A DNA stretch of 35,505 bases from Terriglobia bacterium (GTDB taxonomy: Bacteria > Acidobacteriota > Terriglobia > Terriglobales > Acidobacteriaceae), in contig JAVUPY010000069.1 in the NCBI GenBank assembly GCA_032252755.1, forward strand, positions 1 through 35,505. Reading direction: 5' to 3'. Below the pieces are notes generated by a model that searched no databases, was not told where the DNA came from, and worked only from the letters and a program-made list of their open reading frames with translations. This document shows, piece after piece, positions 32,738-35,505 of the stretch. A program made the translations under genes and the position numbers. How positions within the stretch are numbered: the first letter of the stretch is position 1; every line of letters begins with the position of its first letter.

Positions 32738-33060
32738 GGGGTCAGCAGTCCTTTCACGGAAGTTCGGAGCTCGAGAGACGCCAGTTCGAGGCGTCCAGGG
32801 AAACAGAACCGCACAGCGCACCATTTCCAATCGCGAATACTTCGTCAGAGCAGATGATTCGGAAAATGAGAGCCGGTTCCGCGGAAGACGGTCAAGTTTG
32901 TGTAACGTTTTTGTTGCGGAAAAGTCCGAACCGTAGCTGACCGGGCGCTTATGCGGCTACAGTCCGTGCAGTCCATGCGACCGGCTTGGCCGGTGTGGTT
33001 CTTTCCTTCTTGCTTCTTCCGCACTTCTCCGTGTACAACGTTCTTCCTCTGGAGAACTCG
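32738..33060. other. Intergenic region between divergent propeller and S15-type hydrolase genes
   Basis: About 320 bases with no gene I can support. It should contain both promoters, but I see no convincing -35/-10 pair. A short inverted repeat ACCGGC-TTG-GCCGGT lies near 32980-32994. The hydrolase frame is open from 32986, but that extension reads as a second hydrophobic leader and lacks a ribosome-binding site. Confidence 0.4.
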
Positions 33061-35046
33061 ATGTCTATTCGTCCTATCGCCCTATTCCTTGCGGCGCTCG
33101 TCGTCGCTCCTGGTCTTCGCGCGCAAGGTCCGCGCCGCCCGCTTACCCCAGACCAGGCTAAGCACCGCGTGGATGTCGAAAGGCAGCTCGAAGACGCCGC
33201 CGTCATCGACCGCAAGGTAATGGTGCGCATGCGTGACGGCAAACTCATGGCCGCCGACATCTATCGTCCGAAGGACACGGCGAAGAAGTATCCGGTGATC
33301 TTCGTCCGGACGCCTTACAACTTCAATTATTGGGACATCCAGAACGGCGTTCCGCGCGACATGACCACCGAATTGACGGCGATCCAGCGCGGTTATGCGT
33401 TCGTCGAAATGAATGAGCGCGGCCACTTCTTCTCCGAGGGCGACTACGACATTCTCGGGCCGCCGCGCACCGACGGCTACGACGCAATCAAGTGGATCTC
33501 CTCGCAACCGTGGTCGAACGGCAAGGTCGGGCTCTTGGGCTGCTCCTCCACGGCGGAATGGCAGATGGGCGTCGCCGCCACCGCACCGCCAGGTTTGGCT
33601 GCCATCAATCCGCAGGGATTCGGCGCCGGCGTGGGACGCGTTAAACCTTATTACGAGCAAGGCAACTGGTATCGCGGGGGCGCCGTGCAGATGCTGTTCA
33701 TCGCCTGGCTCTACGGCGAGCAGAACGATATCCGTCCGATGTTTCGTCCCAACACCTCGCAGCAGGATCTAATTCGCGAGTCGAAGGCCTTCGACCTCGC
33801 GCAGCACCTACCGCCTGTCGATTGGTCGCAGGCCCTTCGCCACCTTCCCGAGCAGGACATCATCAAGACCGTCGATGGTCCGCATGGCATCTTTGCCGAC
33901 TCCGAACCCGTTCCAACCGGCGGGCGCATGATTCAGCGCACGCCCAACGATCCCGCGTGGTACAAGGGTGGGCTGTTCGATGACAACATGAAGATCAACG
34001 TGCCCGGCCTGTGGTTCATGTCCTGGTACGACGTCTCGATTGGGCCGAATCTGGCGACTTACAACTACGTCCGTCGCACCGCCAGCCCTGACATAGCGAC
34101 CGAGCAGTGGGCCGTCATTGCGCCGACGTTGCACTGCTCCTACCGCCGCGCCAGCGCCGACACCAAGGTCGGCGAGCGCGACATGGGTGACGCACGTCTC
34201 AATGGTGTTGATCCCTCCGGCCCTGGGCATCCGCTCTCCGGCTATGATGAGCTGAGCTTCGCGTTCTTCGATCGCTTCCTGAAGGGTGAACAGAGTCCCG
34301 CATTGGATAAACAGCCGAAGGTCCTTTACTACACGATGGGACTGAATAAGTGGCAGTCGTCGGACACGTGGCCACCGACAGGGGCGCAGCCGATGACGCT
34401 CTATCTCACGAGTGCCGGCAAGGCCAACACACTCAATGGCGATGGCGCACTGATTGCCGCAGCACCTGCGTCCGATGCGCCCGACCAATTCACTTACGAT
34501 CCCATGAATCCTGTTCCGTCCTACGGCGGAAATGTCTGCTGCACCGGGAATGCCGTGGCGGGCGGTGCCATGGACCAGCGCAAGATGGAGGAGCGCCCTG
34601 ACATTCTGGTTTATTCGTCTGAACCACTGAAGGAGGGCGTCGAGGTGAGCGGGCCTATCGAGGTCACACTGTATGTCTCATCTGACGTGAAGGACACCGA
34701 TGTCACAGTGAAGCTGATCGACGTCGCTCCGAACGGCCCTGCCTACAACCTCGACGAAACCATCCAGCGACTGCGTTATCGCGATGGCTACGATAAGCCA
34801 CCCGTCTGGATGGAGAACGGCAAGGTGTACAAGGTCACACTGCAGCCGATGAATACGTCGAACTACTTTTCCGCTGGCCACCAGATCCGCATTGAGGTCT
34901 CAAGTAGTAACTTCCCGCGCTTTGATCGCAACCTGAACACCGGAGGCAACAACTACGACGAAACCAAAGGCATCATCGCCCACACCGCTATTCATCACTC
35001 GAAAGAGTACCCGTCGTCGCTGACGCTGACGGTCGTCAAGAAATAG
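33061..35046 (+). CDS. Secreted CocE/NonD-family hydrolase (X-Pro dipeptidyl-peptidase S15-like)
   Basis: The 661-aa product has a signal peptide ([21 protein letters not shown]), an alpha/beta-hydrolase domain (about residues 45-380) with the [13 protein letters not shown] entry motif and VIFVRTPYN, and a C-terminal jelly-roll (about 420-660) with [14 protein letters not shown] and the [17 protein letters not shown] end typical for the family. The nucleophile motif is G-C-Ser162-S-T instead of the usual G-x-S-Y-x-G, and a later LWFMSWYDV and [11 protein letters not shown] are candidate Asp and His regions. Members hydrolyse X-Pro peptides, cocaine-type esters or beta-lactam side chains; the substrate is unknown here. 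GGAG lies 6 bases before ATG 33061. It may act with the S9 peptidase in proline-rich peptide breakdown, which is inference. Confidence 0.88.
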   Translation: MSIRPIALFLAALVVAPGLRAQGPRRPLTPDQAKHRVDVERQLEDAAVIDRKVMVRMRDGKLMAADIYRPKDTAKKYPVIFVRTPYNFNYWDIQNGVPRDMTTELTAIQRGYAFVEMNERGHFFSEGDYDILGPPRTDGYDAIKWISSQPWSNGKVGLLGCSSTAEWQMGVAATAPPGLAAINPQGFGAGVGRVKPYYEQGNWYRGGAVQMLFIAWLYGEQNDIRPMFRPNTSQQDLIRESKAFDLAQHLPPVDWSQALRHLPEQDIIKTVDGPHGIFADSEPVPTGGRMIQRTPNDPAWYKGGLFDDNMKINVPGLWFMSWYDVSIGPNLATYNYVRRTASPDIATEQWAVIAPTLHCSYRRASADTKVGERDMGDARLNGVDPSGPGHPLSGYDELSFAFFDRFLKGEQSPALDKQPKVLYYTMGLNKWQSSDTWPPTGAQPMTLYLTSAGKANTLNGDGALIAAAPASDAPDQFTYDPMNPVPSYGGNVCCTGNAVAGGAMDQRKMEERPDILVYSSEPLKEGVEVSGPIEVTLYVSSDVKDTDVTVKLIDVAPNGPAYNLDETIQRLRYRDGYDKPPVWMENGKVYKVTLQPMNTSNYFSAGHQIRIEVSSSNFPRFDRNLNTGGNNYDETKGIIAHTAIHHSKEYPSSLTLTVVKK

Positions 35047-35340
35047 AAGGTATCGCCGTGCGATCAGGAGAGGAGATCATGGTTTCGCAGTTCGCGATAT
35101 AGGGTTCTCGCGTGGCCAAACTGAATGTTGCGCACCTGACTCAAGCAAGTTGCCGGGAGTTTCTCTTTGAATGTTCATGCAGGATTTTTTCGGCCGCGCG
35201 TGCAGGAGGGTCGCCATGTTCTTCTTAACTGCTGCCACTGCCCGTGACTGACGGACTTCTACTCAGTCCTATGAATTTAACCGAAAAGTGTGCCGTTTTG
35301 AATCGGACTCCATGCTTTTCCCCCGGCCGCATAATTTTCC
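35047..35340. other. Gap with a possible decayed helix-turn-helix fragment
   Basis: About 294 bases without a convincing gene. On the minus strand a 36-codon frame (about 35174 to stop 35064) ends in FGHARTLYRELRNHDLLS, which resembles the last helix of Fis-type DNA-binding domains (TLYRKLREYGL-like), but its start is lost behind a stop codon. Further upstream fragments (ARAAEKILHEH) occur in another frame. A small regulator remnant is possible, but the evidence is weak. Confidence 0.25.
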
Positions 35341-35505
35341 CTAGCGTTTGATATCTCGTTTGCGACCCGAGTTTTCTTCTTTATTTTTGGATGATCTTAA
35401 ACGCTCCGGAATTCCGGTGATAAGACGTTGATAGTTCGTGAGGCGTTCGCCGAGGATGACCACACCCTTGGAAGTGATTTCATATTCGCGAATATCCTTG
35501 GCATG
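35341..35505 (-). CDS. C-terminal fragment of a KaiC-like ATPase (partial at window edge)
   Basis: The last 54 codons of a minus-strand gene, cut off by the window end. The visible sequence contains KDIREYEITSKGVVILGERL, followed by TNYQRLITGIP and a basic tail rich in Lys/Arg. This resembles the end of bacterial KaiC-like (RecA-fold, RAD55-type) proteins, where an IREYxIT-KG strand pair and a xxGERLxxYxGLLTG motif close the second ATPase domain. In non-cyanobacteria such proteins often belong to signal transduction systems. The walker motifs lie outside the window, so the family call is tentative; the stop codon is TAG at 35341-35343. Confidence 0.6.
   Translation of the reverse strand, partial: HAKDIREYEITSKGVVILGERLTNYQRLITGIPERLRSSKNKEENSGRKRDIKR

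Noticed and set aside
32986-33060. 25-residue N-terminal extension of the S15-like hydrolase
   Set aside because: ATG 33061 has GGAG at proper spacing and begins a normal signal peptide; the extension lacks a ribosome-binding site.

Overview
The window looks like chromosomal DNA of a Gram-negative, GC-rich soil-type bacterium, most probably an Acidobacteriota (Terriglobia / Koribacter-like). This is an inference from gene content: a TonB-dependent receptor with an N-terminal carboxypeptidase-regulatory-like domain, a winged-helix/TolB-like/TPR regulator, bactofilin, several secreted peptidases (S8, S9, S15-type), a YVTN-type beta-propeller, UPF0182 and a KaiC-like end fragment. There are no rRNA genes, CRISPR arrays, insertion sequences, phage genes or plasmid genes; it reads as an ordinary core/accessory chromosomal segment.

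Layout. 1-3.2 kb (minus strand): tRNA-Pro(GGG), yggX (iron trafficking) and rnr (RNase R). 3.5-6.8 kb (plus): an envelope/housekeeping run of bactofilin, a small CxxC protein ending in a clear Rho-independent terminator, murJ (lipid II flippase) and ppa (pyrophosphatase). 6.8-12.5 kb: a TonB-dependent receptor and a secreted GH47 alpha-mannosidase on the plus strand, converging on and overlapping a winged-helix/TPR regulator on the minus strand; this may be a small glycan-use locus. 12.7-13.7 kb: a secreted protein of unknown function made of two related halves. 13.8-17.2 kb (minus): a MacA/MacB-type export operon (adaptor, ATPase, permease), divergent from an OmpR-type response regulator and its histidine kinase (17.4-19.5 kb). 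19.5-21 kb: secreted subtilase. 21.2-22.8 kb: outer-membrane barrel protein and MtgA transglycosylase. 22.9-28.1 kb (minus): hrpB helicase and a UPF0182 membrane protein. 28.3-35 kb: haem-binding ferric-reductase-like membrane protein, DPP-IV-like S9 peptidase, a frameshifted lipoprotein beta-propeller, and a CocE/S15-type hydrolase. The right edge cuts a KaiC-like gene.

The most unusual signals are small. (1) Degenerate heptanucleotide repeats, roughly CCYnnnW, lie directly in front of the start codons of ppa and the response regulator, where a Shine-Dalgarno would be expected, and in the opposite orientation in front of rnr. A second, oppositely oriented copy in the efflux/two-component divergent region makes a palindrome. 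(2) The beta-propeller gene is broken at a six-base homopolymer exactly between a good lipoprotein signal peptide and the first blade; one extra base restores a single continuous reading frame, so it is a phase-variation candidate, a pseudogene or a sequencing error. (3) A bacterial GH47 enzyme sits next to a TonB receptor. (4) The gap between the S15-type hydrolase and the KaiC-like gene may hold a decayed helix-turn-helix gene. I did not see a clearly new multi-gene system.
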